Shown piece by piece: positions 11,912 to 23,458 of a stretch of 64,000 nt of DNA. Source of the stretch: Melampsora larici-populina 98AG31 (lineage: Eukaryota > Basidiomycota > Pucciniomycetes > Pucciniales > Melampsoraceae); contig NW_006768841.1 in NCBI RefSeq assembly GCF_000204055.1, positions 96,824 through 160,823 on the forward strand, in the 5' to 3' direction. A model generated the notes under the pieces. That model did no database searches and was not told the origin of the DNA. It saw only the letters and a program-made list of their open reading frames with translations. The translations under genes and the position numbers were made by a program. How positions within the stretch are numbered: the first letter of the stretch is position 1; every line of letters starts with the position of its first letter.

Positions 11912-12535
11912 TGTTGAAGGTTCGGACGTTGGTGAGGGAAGGTGTACTTCACGTGAGGGTGTTGAAATCGCGTACTTGTTAATTTGCGCGTGCTAGCAGG
12001 TGGTGATACGTGAAACTGCAGTTTGCCAGAAACTTATTGAGAGTTTTGTGAGGACGCCTCAAAGTAATTGTGTGTTTCGGCCTGCTGTAAGGTATTTTGG
12101 GCCGCGCAGTCGCCCAATGTACATGAAATCCCCGGGGCCTGACCCCAAACGTCTTTTCCTAAATATTTCGTGAACTAGGATAGGTAATGAGAGGCCGAGG
12201 GTGTTCAATGGTGGCTATATGATGAGCGCGTGTTTTTCATTATCGAGTAAAACTGCCTTGATTAGCGAGGATCGTGAGTATGAGGATTGGCAGTTTTTTG
12301 AGAAACTAGAGAACTCGCGGGCAGGCCCGCAACAGTTTCACAGCTTCTAATCAGCGACCTCCCCAAATTTAAAAACAGTTATGTAGTGTTTAGGCTTCCG
12401 CCTTACTCTCCACATTATAAGTTCAACACGCTAAAGAATGGATTACAACCACAAGATCTTATCAAAACAAGAGCAAAGAACAACATGTACAGCATAATTT
12501 TTCGAAGTCCAGGTAATTTGCAAATACCTTTGTAT
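11912..12535. other. Intergenic, no gene recognised
   Basis: This is the upstream flank of helicase copy 1. It contains a short GC palindrome (GCGGGC/GCCCGC near 12320) but no coding sequence or terminal repeat that I can see. Confidence 0.5.
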
Positions 12536-12944
12536 CTACAATTCTCCCTTATTTACCAAGTGTAGTAATCCTGGGAAGCATACTATGCCTGCTTCTAGGT
12601 CCGTAAAAAATTCCACCACTTTTTCAAACTCCTCCTGGTCCATGTTCTTAACTATCATGCGCTTCGAAGTTTGAGTGTAGTACGGTAATCTTGAGGCCAT
12701 ATCCACGAGCGCTATGAAGTCCTTCATACCCGTCACATATAACCTGAAAACAGTCTACATTAACAACTATACATTTTCACGTAGAAAGTGAATTACCCGC
12801 CTGCAACTCACGTTTCCCACTCTTCTGGTACCTCGTCGTATCTGTTCGCCCCGATGTGGCTCAGTCGATTAATGTCCAACGGTATATGATTCCTGCTCTC
12901 CCAACAACTTGTGTGGTGGACCGTGGCACGGCGACTTTCAAGTA
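12536..12944 (-). CDS. Hypothetical protein fragment, two or more exons
   Basis: Exon 12944-12812 (reading ILESRRATVHHTSCWESRN...) splices in frame at a GTGAGT donor to exon 12743-12536 (LYVTGMKDFIALVDMAS...), ending in a TAA stop. Together they give about 110 residues. A good acceptor (TTTTCAG) precedes the first exon, so a 5' exon is expected, but none is clear before the element at 13286. No family recognised. It may be the 3' end of a gene disrupted by that insertion. Confidence 0.4.
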
Positions 12945-13285
12945 CTGAAAAGAGGCACCTTATATAGACGAAAGTTGGCGGTTAAAAGCAACGATAGAGA
13001 AAAGCACACGGGTAACATAGTGCTTTCTAGAAATGACAACAATTGGAAACACAATTAGAGAAAAGTTGCACAAAGAGTGGCAGTCGTAGAGTCGAAAGGC
13101 AAGGGATATAACATCACACCTAAGAGACAAAGGAAGGCGCTGTTAGGCAATTATTCCCGAAAGGCGAAGTGTGAGGCAAAGCGAAAGCAATACGGAAGGA
13201 CAATGTATATATAAGGAAAAGCAAAGCACGCGCGAAAGCGTGAGTTAGGAAAAGAAGCACAAGAACGAAAGGGAGGGGAGTGTTA

Positions 13286-14645
13286 TACGGTGGCCCCGAG
13301 GCAAAATCGCCGCCACCCCTTTGTGTGATTTGCGATTTGTGATCTTTACTCGCATCATTCAAAAATGTCCCAGATACTTTCCTCACTGCTTCTCACTCAT
13401 CCATTCAAAACCCCAGAAATCAATTCTATCTTGATGTAGACCACAACATACAAATCAAACCTTGCAAGTGCATCAGACGTGCGATTGGCAATTTTTCAAG
13501 ACGAGGACATCCTAGACAAGCGATTGTCATCAATCCAAGGAAGCGACATCAATGATGAACTGGGAACTTCTATGGTATCTACTTATCATGAAATGGGACA
13601 TAGGAGAGGCCTCTGAGGGCTTTGTGAAGCTAAGGAGAGGTGAGAATTGGTCGCCATCTCATCTCAATCAAATTTTGAAGATTCTACTTCGATCGTGTCG
13701 CTGCATACACTTGTGCCATCAAGGTACGCGTCTATCAGGGAGATTATCACCTCAAGAAACTTGATCGGCGACTCGATTTGGGGTAAGATCAATATTGAAC
13801 ATTAACTGCTTAGTGATCACCCATAGCAAAATGTAGGTTACTTCTGTCGATTCCAAAGTTCAGCCAACCGCATCAAAACATGGACCCAAAGCTTTACACC
13901 AGTGTTACATCAAATGCTGGGGCAATCTTCATTGTTCAAGTCTTTAGGAGAACACAGTTGAGTAGGACTTCTCCTCAAACTTATCAACTGTTGCTCTCAA
14001 TCACCATGCTCACTCACTGAATTTCATATCATTGACTAATTTTCTCAAATTAGGATAAAGCCTTCCTCTTTGTTATTTAATCTCATTGTACTATATACTA
14101 AATAGATCCAAACTCTTGATAGATATTTTTGATACTTTGATCAGGATCACATTAACTGCTTTTGATTCACCCATGAAAAATAGCCAACCTATCTGATTTT
14201 GATTCTAATAACGGTTTTACTAGAGTCTCATGTGGTTTATTTACCATGATCCAGTTGTAAAACAGCAGAAGTCGACATATTCTTCAGATGAAGATGGTCA
14301 TTTGATGCAGTTTCTTGAAGAAAAAATATCAAGTTGTCAGTCTCCAATTGATACAAAATGATAAGAGGCTGTGATTTATGGGTTCAACTCAATTTTGAGA
14401 TTCAAACTTATTGTGTGTAATTTGAATTTTTGAGAGAAAAAAAAACGCGTTTAATCCGCTTTTGGATATCTGGGTCAGCAATCTATGACAGAGTGAAGGT
14501 TAAGAAAGTGGTATATAGTCAACACTGAGACTGAAGAATGCGCTGGGGACGTTTTTGAATGATGCAAGTAAAGATCACAAATCACAAAACGCAAAACGCA
14601 AATCACAGAAAGGGGTGGCGGTGATTTTGCCTCAGGGCCACCATA
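13286..14645. mobile_element. Non-autonomous DNA transposon (1360 bp) related to the helicase/DUF6589 element
   Basis: Long imperfect inverted repeats occupy 13286-13379 and 14543-14645. They start TACGGTGGCCCCGAGG and TATGGTGGCCCTGAGG. The element is flanked on both sides by GTGTTA (13280-13285 and 14646-14651), a perfect 6-bp target duplication. The first 10 bases and the following GAGG match the ends of the 7.2-kb helicase element at 34466-41642, which also makes a 6-bp duplication. The interior is AT-rich and has no convincing gene. Mobilisation by the larger element is inferred. Confidence 0.85.
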
Positions 14646-14675
14646 GTGTTAAGCAGAGCAGACAAAAACAATAGG

Positions 14676-14723
14676 AACTAAAACAGAGAAAGAAAAGCAA
14701 ACTAAAACAGAGAAAGAAAAGCA
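14676..14723. repeat. Two copies of a 24-bp purine-rich tandem repeat
   Basis: AACTAAAACAGAGAAAGAAA-type unit repeated twice with no mismatch. Confidence 0.8.
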
Positions 14724-14947
14724 GAGTTGGGAGAGAGGAACAATAAGAAACAACAAAAGATACAGATGAAAAGTGGAAGAGACACAAGTTAAGGGAGCGA
14801 CTTCAAGATGAAAAAGTAGAAAAGCAACGCAGGGCAACAAGAACCGAATCGAAGAAGTGTACTGAACGGTACTTCATGCGAGTCGATTCGACGTATTTAT
14901 ATTTTAGATGCCCCGGCAGATCTCACGCCATTTTTTTGACATTAGAT

Positions 14948-15002
14948 GTAAGTCCCTCGCTGGAGTTGGTGGTTAGGTCCAGCTTGGGACTTAGTTAAGT
15001 TT
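14948..15002. repeat. Relic of a subterminal hairpin motif
   Basis: GTAAGTCCCTC ... GGGACTTAGTTAAGTT matches the outer arms of the hairpins inside the terminal repeats of the helicase element (34591-34636, 41061-41106), but the centre differs. It is probably a decayed solo end. Confidence 0.45.
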
Positions 15003-15545
15003 GCAAGGAGGACTGATTTTGCAATTGGTTTGTAGACAAAATTGGTGTGTGGTCACATACACCAAGAACTAGATGTAATCAGATCATGCGGGTTTCTAAT
15101 GTTTTTGTTATACTCATGCTCATGTTTGGAACAAAGCACATCTTCATAAACCCAAAATTTTGATAGAACAACCGAGAAAGAAAAATGACGCAAAGACAAC
15201 AGGCTTTAATAATTCAAATGGGGTGAGAGTGGTGATGGGAACAATTGGATATATCGACACATAAAGAGGTCCTGGCGTAATTAGTCACTGTGATAAGAGT
15301 TTGAAAGGGAGAGAAAAGAGAGAACTGAGAGGAGTACGGATATATTTGTTTATGAATCTATCACAAGGCAAACTTTTACAGCCACAATTCTGAATATGAA
15401 GAATATTCTGGCAGAAGCACATAATGTATTGATTCTAGGTCCACAATGCAATGACAGCAAATCGTAATTATAGTTATAAATTTATAAAGAGTGGCGATGT
15501 ACATTGAATAGAGATATTTCTTTGATGATGTTTGCGAATCTGACT
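15003..15545. other. Intergenic, no gene recognised
   Basis: AT-rich with short open frames only. It includes the probable 3' flank of the downstream minus-strand gene. Confidence 0.5.
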
Positions 15546-15555
15546 TCATGGACTC

Positions 15556-16953
15556 TCAAGATCTTTCGCCATAGTATTCTCGCCTTCGGTGCAAATTTTG
15601 TCTTCCGCTAGAACTCGTGGGTCGACGAGATGACCATCCTTCATCATAGTGTCGTACATTGTGAGATGTCCCGTTTGAATATCCCCTCGGTAGTTTCTGG
15701 GCGTAATCCGCCAATCTTGCAGCAAATTCTGGTTCACGAGATCTTATGTGCTCCCGGCGATATACGTATTCATTTGCTCTATTATTGGCTGGCTTACTGA
15801 TTCTATCGGAGATGGGTGGCTGTCGAGCTGGATAACCCGTTTTCCTGCCAGGAATATGAATTGGCTCTCTCGTGTCCTGGTAAAGGCGCCTAGGTCGTGG
15901 TGTTTGATGGTGTGGTCTACCTCTAGAATCGAAACTTGCTGATGCTCTCATAGCAATACTTGAAGACCTAAGTGAAGCCGATGCCGCAATGCGATAACAT
16001 TCTTTGAAGGAACTTTTTGAGAACCGATGCCACGAGGACTGAGGGTGTTGGGATCGCCTATATAACGCCCGTGTTCGAGCTTTCGACTCCCTGTAATCCT
16101 GGCTAGGAGTTCTAGCGATTCTACTCGCCAGTGCTTTGGTTGTTTCGATTTTAGGAGGATTTTGTTCCTTCTGCAACGCTGACACAGAATCCAACATTGG
16201 AGTATCGACTTCCACTTGAAAGGGATACTCTTCTTCCATTTCATATGATTCAGAGTAAGGCGGCGTGCAACATTCATCCAGACTATCAGGTAAGGGCGAG
16301 TCACATGTTCGTTGCTGGGTCGAAAACTCGTCCTCGTGGTGTCGGTCTTCGTATTCTTCAGCCATTTGATCGACAGGACCTGGACTCTTCCCAGTAGAGT
16401 AGTTCGACCCGTGTAGATGAGAAGTAAAATTTACTAGCGTTGGTGAGGAGAACTGGTCTTGCGCTTGGGTTTCCGAATAAAGTTCATCGCTTCCAGACAC
16501 TGGAAATTCCTCGATCAAATTGCCATCAATGCTGTGATCGGGATAGAGTAGATGATTGAGAGTCTCGATGGTACGGTATGATTCTTGTAAAAGCTCTTCT
16601 AGCTCCTCCACTCTTTTTTTCAATCCTACAGACAACACACGTTGTTATCTTAGTATTTGTGGGTGAATCTGGTACCTATCACGGGTGAAGGGTTTCTCAC
16701 CCTGGATTGTTTCATCATTGGTAAGAGAATCGGAGGAATATGTCTCTGGCATCTGCTGTAAAGGGGTCACGTCGCAATGATCCACACAATTGGATGCCGG
16801 GGTATGTTGTACTGGTTCTTCAGAGAGATCTATTGGCAAACATGGTTCGCACACTTCGTCGTGATTAACTTCTTCCTTTGTCTGTTCGAAACCCGCTGTG
16901 GTCGCCATTAATGTTGATGGCGATCGTAGTGGCGATCTGACTTGCGTGTTCAA
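15556..16953 (-). CDS. Hypothetical coiled-coil, Arg/Ser-rich protein
   Basis: Two exons: 16953-16701 and 16625-15556, joined in phase (donor GTGAGA). The protein has an acidic N-terminus (about 84 residues), a short coiled coil (RVEELEELLQESYRTIETL), a long acidic Ser/Pro/Glu-rich middle, and a basic C-terminal ~180 residues rich in Arg, Ser and His (RSSSIAMRASASF, SSGRQNLHRRREY). A second possible start is the Met at 16908. No catalytic domain is recognised. The composition suggests a nuclear or RNA-associated disordered protein, which is inference only. Confidence 0.6.
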
Positions 16954-19124
16954 GTTGAAAAGTTTTGAGGCTTGGCCGCGTCCTCACCTGGTGATTCCTG
17001 GCTGGCAAGGAAATTTAAGGATGCCGAAGGCTATAAAGCGTACAAGAAAACAATTAGGGTTATGTGAAGATCCTTTGACAATCACAAGGGATGAAAGCTA
17101 TTGCCTGGAATTGAATCTCACCAACTACGAGGTCTCAAATAAATCACAGGAAAACTGTGGGGCTTTCAGAAAAGGACCACTCGGCGAATTTTATATATAG
17201 GTAAGAATGATAGAAGATGCGATTTGAAAGGATGTGATTTGTTGTCAGAAAACTATGCGGTAAGCCGAGACGTGAGGGGCTGATTGAAAGATAACAACTG
17301 ATATAGGATCAAGATCAAGATCTGTTGCACTCAGAGTCGAACACTACGAGAATCACTGCACGCCACAGTCGATCAATACTAATAGATGTAACGAGGTTGG
17401 AGTGTACCAAAGGCATACCCTCATGAGCCTTAGCGAGGTCCTTGACGCTAACCCAAGCTTTGACGTAGCAATCATTATCACGATTATCAGCGCAGTGAAG
17501 GACGATTTTTTAAATGGGCCCGCTTGCTCTTGAATTGCTTGAAGCCATGGATGAAACGCGTGTTAAGATCTCATGTTGTACTATGAAGACTTGCGGTAAC
17601 GTCTCATTCTTTGCAATCCCTGCAGTCATGCCAGCAGGCATCATAACATCGCAGACCGCACAGTGCCCTCTCTCATCCGAGGCATTGTTTCTGAAATTGA
17701 TTATGGAGCGTGACTATCATTTGATCGGCATCGGCTTGTATTTCTTGCGTACGCATTCGATTGATGCCCCTCTGACCTGAAACATGCTTGCTATTGTACT
17801 ACAACTTTATTTTTCTTCTTTTTTCGTCGGCAGTGGGACGATAAAATCCGGCCGCTGAGCCGCTGAGCCGGAATGGGCCATTGATGTTGCCCACAGATTA
17901 GCACACACAACTAGTCCTATGATTTGTTGTGATTCTTGAGAGCATACAAAGGGTTACAATCTTTCACTGTTTTTTATTCTTACTAGAAAGATGGTGTTCT
18001 GGAAAACAAAAAATATAGGAATGAACCCTCGCTCATCAGATTAAGAGCAGTGCCATGGTGTTGAGCTTGTCACCTTTACTCTCCAAGTACCAATCAGTTA
18101 CTTATAGTTCTTCTCAATAACCTCTCGCGGTCTGTCCTTCCTTGCTATAGAAGGAAAAGGTAAACAGGACCCGAATGGGTTCAAATGAATCCAGATTGGC
18201 CGTGTTGTGCATTGAAGTATAGCAGAAAACAATCAGATTATGTTTTTTGTCATGTACGAGTAAAATTACCTTCATATATCTATCACTCTCCTTCATGCCC
18301 TCTTGTGTCGTTTCAAAAAAAATGAAATTATCTCTAATCTGAGGATGAGATGGAGAAGCTTATAATTCCTTGGGTCGGATGTACAAATCAACATGACATG
18401 TAGCTGACAGCAAGATGTCTATTGAAGGGAATGTTCATACACTCAAAAGCTGCTCTCACCCCTTCGTCCAATATTTGACTGATAATTCCATGATGAGGAA
18501 ACCAATAAATTTTGCCTTTGCTGTGGAAGGTTCCAAGAAGACTTTGACACCCAACAAGACACAATTTTTCTGGACAAATGGGGATAAGATGTGCCAAGAC
18601 AGGAGAGTAGAAAAATGTTACCCTGTTCAGACAACAAGAGAGTGCAAGTCCATTTCAGCAAAGCTACAAGTGAAGCCACCTTGTGACTTCTTATCAGTGG
18701 TTTTGCTGCATAAGATGACTGCTTGAAAATAAGTTGATTGCATCAAGAAGAGGACGATGCAGTAGTACCTTGGGGTTGACTCCTGATTGAAGGAACATCA
18801 CAAATAGTTGGATGGAGGTCCTTGGAGGAGGTTATGGTGAGTCAAAGTGAAAGAATTGATATGTAAAAGTGATATGTTATTGTGATAGGGTACCCCCTTG
18901 CTGTGTGAATGTGTGTGTGTGTAAATAAAAGATCATCGATTGTCATTTCAACCGAAGAGTCTGCTGAGTGCTGAGTTCAGTTTACTATTTTCTCATTTCT
19001 CATTTCATTTCATCAGCAACCATCTGGAAAGTTATCGACTCAACTTATCATCATTCTTCATTCACTATTCTTCTAAAATATCTAAAACTATCTTCATCAA
19101 GACTTCACCATAAACTTATTCCAA
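16954..19124. other. Long intergenic region, no gene supported
   Basis: Scattered short open frames have no conserved features or splice structure. A short TG microsatellite lies near 18908-18922. The last few hundred bases should contain the promoter and leader of the MBF-type gene. Confidence 0.5.
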
Positions 19125-22046
19125 ATGACAACCGTAGTCATCTTCAAGGTACGTGGCTTGTTTATGTGCTTCGTCTGCTTTACCTACTCTCTTCTGATTC
19201 ATCAACATCCTTTACCTTCAAAATCACCATCCATGGTATTTAATCCAGGCTACCTATTCAGGTTAGACTCTTTTTAGGCATTCCCGATTGGTCAGAACTC
19301 CCTCAATCGCGCTAATAAAGCGACTTTCTATTCATTCTCATTTAGGGGTTCCGGTGTTCGAGATGCCATGTAAAGGTGTAGCGGTGATGAGGCGACGTAA
19401 TGATTCATGGCTGGTCAGCTCCTTCAAAATCCTTTTATAAATCCCCCTGGTGGTATCCCGATCGATTTTCAACACATTAGCTCAACTCTCTTTGGAATCC
19501 TTAGAACGCAACCCAAATTCTCAAAGTAGCAGGCTTCGATAAACCTCAAAGAACGAGAGTACTTGAACGAGAGGTTCAAAAAGGCACACATGAAAAGATT
19601 CAGGGTGGTTACGGAAAATATCAGGGTGAGCTTGGATACTTTTTCATGACTTTAGACGTTCCGGAATACGCTCAATGTTGACTTTGGTGAAATCTCCAAT
19701 CGTCCGCGTCACTTTCAATGACAAAAAGGAACCTGGGTACCCTTCGAACGAGGTGTAGAGCTCGCGAAGCAATATGGTGTCGATCACCTCTTAGCCCCTA
19801 TTACGGATTATCAACCTTCCGCGAACGAGTCACCGCCTTTAGCACCTAAACATGTCACCGCCCCTTCAAGCCGAGCAAAGACCTCTAAAGCGGCAGCAGC
19901 AGCAGCGCGCGCAAATGCGGCCACTCTTGGCTCCAAGTTGCCAGCGATAGGTGGAAGCGGTAGGAAAACGAACAATTCAAGGTCGAATTTTGATTCGGAT
20001 AGCGATAGGAGCTTCAGTGTGACTCCTCTACGCGATCCACCCGTAGGTACTGTTAATTGGCAAGTCCCAAGCCAGCCGAACCGATCTATAAGCGCGACTT
20101 ACAGTCAGACTAAGATGAATGTGAGCACACCTGATGTTCCCCTCGAAGCAGAACATCTCGGTGAACCGGTCAGGTCAGTCATTCACCATTTGAGCATGTA
20201 TTGAACGTCGCATCTAACCCCAGATCAATTTGGAACTCGCTTTGCTAGAACGCCAACACCAGCCGAAGAGCTTTGGTTAGCGCAGCAAGCTGCGGGAGCC
20301 AGTCGCAATAAGGGCAAGGCGCGAGAGACCGAGGAGCAGTACGAAGAAATCAACGTTCAACGTGGCAAGCGAAAATACGAAGATGAACCTGTAGCAGAAG
20401 AGGGTTACAACGATGTTCTTGATGACAGTTATACCGACGAAAACGGGAACGATCCTGCGTCATCTAAATACGCTAGAGCCATCTTGGATTACTTTGTCTC
20501 TGAGTCAGGGGAGATACCCGATTTCTTGATCCACCCTCCCAATGACTTTGATCCGAATGTGATCATTGATGATGATGGACACACAGCCTTGCATTGGGCT
20601 TGCGCTATGGGTCGAACTAAGATTGTGGAACTCTTGCTGGCTTGTGGAGCAGAAATCTTTCGCGCGAATCACGTTGGTCAAACGGCTCTCATGCGCGCTG
20701 TGATGTTCACCAACAACCACGATCTCGGCAAATTTCCTGAGCTCTTCGAGGTTTTGAATCAGTCTACCATCAACATCGATAGGAACGATCGAACTGTGTT
20801 TCATTATGTAGTTGATATTGCTCTACAGAAAGGCAAAGTGCATGCTGCCCGATACTATCTCGAGACGATTCTCAACAGGCTGTCGGAATACCCTAAAGAA
20901 TTGGCCGATATTTTGAACTTTCAAGATGAGGATGGAGAAACGGCCTTAACGCTGGCTGCAAGATCAAGAAGCAAACGACTGGTCAAAATCTTACTCGATC
21001 ATGGTGCCAATCCAAAAATAGGAAATCGTGAAGGGAAAACAGCGGAAGATTATATCCTTGAAGACGAGAAATTTCAGGGAGTGCCAATGGCTCAATACCT
21101 TACTAATCCAAATGGACTTGAGCTACATTCCTCGGATACACAGTCTAGCATGCTTACAGGGATGCCACCTCCTCCCTGTCCAGATCCGTACATCATACCG
21201 GCTTTGATTCCCGGTCCATCAAGTTATCAATCCCGATCACATCCCTCTAAGACAGGACAGAGAGTAATGGACGAAGCGATGCCTCAGATGGTCCAAATGA
21301 TCGAATCACTAGCAGCTAGCTTTGATTCGACGCTAAACGAGAAAGAGCACGACTTGAACCATGCCAATGGCTTACTGAACGGGATTCAATCTGAATTAGC
21401 GGAAGGTCAACAGAAGCTTACCAACTATCAAGCTCTACTAGCTGACTTTAGCGATAAGAGATCCGAACAGGCTAGGCTGGAAGCTGAATTGAATGAAAAG
21501 ATGAGTAAACGGTATCGGTTTGGGTGGGAGAAGTATGTGAGAGATGAGGAGGAACGAGAGAAGATATTTAAAGAGCAACAACATTCGCTCACGCAACAGA
21601 TTCAAACATCAGAACAACAGTCTGGCTCAGGCACCAATATCAACCTTCGTGCTCATCATCAAAATCTTACTTCTGGTTTGCGCTCACTGGAAGATGGAAA
21701 CGCTGATTTGCTACAACTTTTGGCGATGCCAAATGATGTGGAAGGTGAATGTGATCGAGTGCGAGCTAATTTAATGAGTTTACGTGATGAACGGGCGGAA
21801 CTTTTTCGAGAATTTATCAATCTATCAAGTGAAAATGTTCCAAGTGATGAGAGAGGTGAAGGATCCGCAACTGCTAATAGGCTGAACGATTATCGAAGAC
21901 TGATTAGCATAGGATGTGGAGGCATTGGTTTAGATGAAGTGGATGAAGTGATTGAGAGCCTGAGTGAAGGTATAGATTTTCCTGTTTCTGACTTACTGGC
22001 AAGCAACGTACCGGGCGAGCAAGTGGGTAGCGTTAGCTTGTCGTAG
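19125..22046 (+). CDS. MBP1: MBF/SBF-type transcription factor: APSES (KilA-N) DNA-binding domain plus ankyrin repeats
   Basis: The ATG at 19125 opens a tiny exon (19125-19148), followed by short exons spelling [29 protein letters not shown]. The APSES domain covers residues ~1-110, with [36 protein letters not shown] and the GKYQGTWVP signature. A basic Ser/Ala-rich linker follows. The main exon (about 20224-22046) carries ankyrin repeats ([51 protein letters not shown]), then a coiled-coil C-terminus. Known role of the family: sequence-specific activator of G1/S genes, as a heterodimer with a Swi6/Cdc10-type partner in the nucleus. It looks complete; exact intron borders in the middle are inferred (donor GTCAGG at about 20169). 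Confidence 0.92.
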
Positions 22047-23458
22047 ATGGGACCCCCTCCAACGTCGAACATCACCCTGATCCGGATTGGCAACAGCCTC
22101 GTACAGTTCAATGATACCATACATCCCACAGCTTCCAGTCTCTTTCAGATACTTCACATTGAACATCCTTCGTGACTCGTCGGTTCGAGAAATGTAGTTT
22201 TACCATTTCATCAAGCGGTCGGATCCCTTTTCCAAGATCACATTGCCACTAATAAAGACATTAGACCTCAACTCTTTCTTATCTTCATTCACCATAATAG
22301 AGACATTCTAGATGTCAAACTGTTCATGTAAACGTCGTTGCCATTCTTTCTTTTTATCAATGTTATTTAAGTGACCAATCTGTGTTGTATATCATCATAT
22401 GTTGTTGTGATTGTTATGTACTTGGGGAATATATAGAAAAGGAGAGAGAAAGGAAAGGATTGACGATTTGAGAGATCAATGAGTTTTGCTACACTTGAGT
22501 TTATTTTGGACGAGATGTCCTTCTACTGTTTTCTTACAATACATCATATACTATCAGCTTGGCAGGAAAAACGGAAGAGAAGTACGGGTCTTTGTGGCCT
22601 GAAAAGTGCTGTTCTATGCAGAAGAATGAGCCTTCTTCTAGCATCACCGTTTGAAAGCTGAATGCAGTTGAACAGATGTATAAGACTTTCTACTCTCTTA
22701 TGTTATTAACAAGGTCCTTTCAACTTTTTCCCTTTTCTCCATAGACAGTTTTTTGGCTTATGGGATTATTTGTTCAATGTCTTTATACCTTTCAAGGTTA
22801 CATGATGGAGATGGATCATTAGGTGCACTAGGTGGAAGCTGTTCTTTGATATTTTGCATTTGAGCATGATGAAGGATCACCACCACTTGAAAATCTTGAA
22901 ACAGGTTTATCACCTGCCTGGGATCAGCAAACTTTGGATCAACAGGATGAAGACTTCAAAATTTCAGAATACCCTAATTATGGTATCACTCTCCCTACAG
23001 GATGAAATTGAAAATTTTCTGCCTTGTTACTCACTCATCACGTTCGAATCTCAAACTCACATCCACAACAAATCTCACAGGGAGGAAAAGTCAAGTACCA
23101 AAAAAACTGCTGAATTTTCAATGACTCGTGTATGAAAGTGTCGAAAATTACGCGAGAAAAAAATGGATGGGATAACAATTCAAGGTACTAACAAGGTACT
23201 AAAGACACAACATAAGAATCCTTAAAAAACACATTGAAAAAGACAGTCTACGCAGGAAGGATTTGTGCATATGGAGCCATCAAATGATACCCACATTGAG
23301 CCACGTTATAAGTAAAATGAACGTGATGTAGTGCGGGAAAGTGGATCAAGAATTAATCCACCCTTGGATTGAGTTTCAGCCGGGTCATCAGCTGAGTCTT
23401 TACCGCCTTTGAAAGCTGGTTATTTCACGTTTTGGGTTGGAAAAGTTGAGCTTTTGCT
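22047..23458. other. Intergenic; possible isolated coding block near 22857-22999
   Basis: Mostly AT-rich. On the + strand, 22857-22999 reads as an acidic peptide (FEHDEGSPPLENLETG...ISEYPNYGITLP) of protein-like composition, but I find no start, no second exon and no recognisable family. It may be a gene remnant. Confidence 0.3.

Noticed and set aside
5074..12606. TACGGACC at about 5074 and its inverse GGTCCGTA at about 12599, as ends of helicase copy 1
   Set aside because: Only 8 bases match, similarity stops at once, and flanking 6-mers differ.
17514..17780. 88-codon ORF
   Set aside because: No splice context, no recognisable motif, ordinary length for chance.
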